Under the pieces are notes generated by a model. That model did not search any database. It had not been told where the DNA came from and was given only the letters and a program-made list of their open reading frames with translations. Positions 6,197 through 6,994 of a stretch of DNA of 6,994 nt are shown here, piece after piece. The number at the start of each line of letters is the position of its first letter. Position 1 is the first letter of the stretch. Source of the stretch: Candidatus Kuenenia stuttgartensis. Lineage in GTDB: Bacteria; Bacteroidota; Bacteroidia; Chitinophagales; Chitinophagaceae. The stretch lies in the NCBI GenBank assembly GCA_943330835.2, contig CALQJH020000097.1, positions 1-6,994 on the forward strand, in the 5' to 3' direction. The translations under genes were made by a program, and so were the position numbers.

Positions 6197-6700
6197 TTAA
6201 TGGATCCTTTTCTTCCTTTTCAAGCTGTCTATTGGATAATTTTTTTGAAAACTATCTTGCAACTGACTTATCCAAGTAATCAATATTGACTTTTTTTCTT
6301 TTTCAAGTACTGCATTATGATGAATTAACGTGTAAGACTTTAAGGGCATTTCGTTTTCTTCTACTTGCTCTTTTATTTCTTTCAATTTATGATACTGTCT
6401 ACTGATGGAGTAGGATCCAAATGTTGAAAAATTCAATTCCTCTTTTCCTTCATTAATATGATTATTAAGCCACCAGGATATTGGTTTTATCCTGGCATAC
6501 CAGGGATAGAAGGTATGGTTACTGTGACAGTCATAACAGCTAGTTTTTAATATATTCAGCACGCTTTCAGGTACCGGGTGTGTATTTTCAATTGAAGTGA
6601 TACTTACTTCACTCAAATTATTTTTGCTTGGGTTGGGTATAAATTGAATCAACACAAAAATGATTAAAAGAGCATTCAGTATAATTTTTATTGTTTTCAT
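6197..6700 (-). CDS. Haem-binding domain protein with one CxxCH motif, membrane-anchored
   Basis: The 167-residue protein matches the pattern of the small Haem_bd family (Pfam name from memory) common in Bacteroidota. It starts with Lys2/Lys5 and one hydrophobic helix (about 6-22) that probably anchors it in the inner membrane, with the rest in the periplasm. SCYDCHSNHTFYPWYARIKP (54-73) holds the single c-type haem site Cys55-Cys58-His59. Family-typical SWWLNNHINEGKEELNFS (75-92) and ENEMPL (115-120, Met118 a possible distal haem ligand) follow, then the TLIHHNAVLEKEKKSILITW (124-143) stretch. The tail is basic. It should need cytochrome c maturation. The partner and the reaction are unknown; relatives often sit beside cytochrome or peroxidase genes, but none is visible here. 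It lies between gpmI and the sigma gene on the same strand, about 105 bp from each, so an operon is possible but not shown. Confidence 0.88.
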   Translation of the reverse strand: MKTIKIILNALLIIFVLIQFIPNPSKNNLSEVSITSIENTHPVPESVLNILKTSCYDCHSNHTFYPWYARIKPISWWLNNHINEGKEELNFSTFGSYSISRQYHKLKEIKEQVEENEMPLKSYTLIHHNAVLEKEKKSILITWISQLQDSFQKNYPIDSLKRKKRIH

Positions 6701-6806
6701 GTCTTAATGTGTTATTTAAAGTTTAGTCAAACGTTATACCCTTAATCCTCATCATCGGTTGTTAACGGCAGTTTAGTTATGGGCTTTTCAAAAACGATTT
6801 ATAGCA

Positions 6807-6994
6807 TTAATCAATTAATATAGTACCATTCATTTCCTTTGGAATAGGAAGTTGCATCATTTTTAAAATGGTAGGGGCAATGTCTCCCAGTTTTCCTGTT
6901 TTAACAGTTCCCTTCCATTTGTTATCAATTATGAATAGCGGAACTGGATTTAAGGTGTGTGCTGTATTAGGAGTTCCATCTTCATTTATTTCAT
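6807..6994 (-). CDS. gpmI: 2,3-bisphosphoglycerate-independent phosphoglycerate mutase (C-terminal end)
   Basis: Only the last 61 codons plus the TAA stop (6807-6809) are inside the window; the gene enters from the right edge. The fragment reads NTAHTLNPVPLFIIDNKW, then TGKLGDIAPTILKMMQLPIP and KEMNGTILID at the end. TAHT-NPVP, the GKLGDIAPTIL segment and the P.EM.G.-L ending are the hallmark C-terminus of the cofactor-independent, manganese-dependent enzyme. This glycolytic and gluconeogenic enzyme interconverts 3- and 2-phosphoglycerate in the cytoplasm. The His of TAHT belongs to the phosphatase-like metal site in characterised homologues (from memory). The 106 bp that follow (6701-6806) show no clear hairpin terminator and no convincing full promoter. 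Confidence 0.92.
   Translation of the reverse strand, partial: EINEDGTPNTAHTLNPVPLFIIDNKWKGTVKTGKLGDIAPTILKMMQLPIPKEMNGTILID

Noticed and set aside
6473..6495. Inverted repeat CCAGGATA/TATCCTGG, with another CCAGG copy just after
   Set aside because: It falls in the conserved YPWYARIKPISWW part of the haem-binding protein, so protein sequence explains it.

Overview
The window suggests a low-GC member of the Bacteroidota, probably a Chitinophaga-like lineage. It has the type IX secretion/gliding genes gldM and gldN, found only in that phylum. It also has an ECF sigma gene with a Bacteroidota-style envelope anti-sigma partner, promoter-like sequences of the phylum's -33/-7 type (TTTG ... TAnnTTTG), and no clear Shine-Dalgarno sites. 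The lineage below phylum is inference.

Layout: on the + strand, the 3' end of gldM (1-597) is followed after 10 bp by complete gldN (608-1639). This is the end of a gldKLMN-type operon, closed by a strong hairpin terminator at 1663-1697. All remaining genes are on the - strand. uvrC (1673-3490) converges on gldN, and its last codons share the terminator hairpin. A small lipoprotein gene (3498-4100) lies 7 bp upstream of uvrC and probably shares a promoter at 4174-4204. Next come a 406-residue envelope protein (4261-5481) and, 26 bp upstream of it, an ECF sigma factor (5508-6092). A haem-binding-domain protein with one CxxCH motif follows (6197-6700). The C-terminus of the cofactor-independent phosphoglycerate mutase gpmI (6807-6994) runs off the right edge.

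The most interesting part is 4261-6092. The 406-residue protein appears to have a short cytoplasmic sigma-binding-like segment, one inner-membrane helix, a flexible periplasmic linker of about 120 residues and an eight-stranded outer-membrane beta-barrel. This is the architecture of the dual membrane-spanning anti-sigma factors (Dma) recently described in Bacteroides thetaiotaomicron. One polypeptide could therefore link the cell surface to the sigma factor encoded beside it. A perfect 10-bp inverted repeat spans the sigma stop codon just before the partner gene and could set the ratio of the two proteins. The other genes are housekeeping or secretion functions with no evident link to this pair. 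No CRISPR array, insertion sequence, tRNA or rRNA was seen, and no gene-free stretch exceeds 300 bp.
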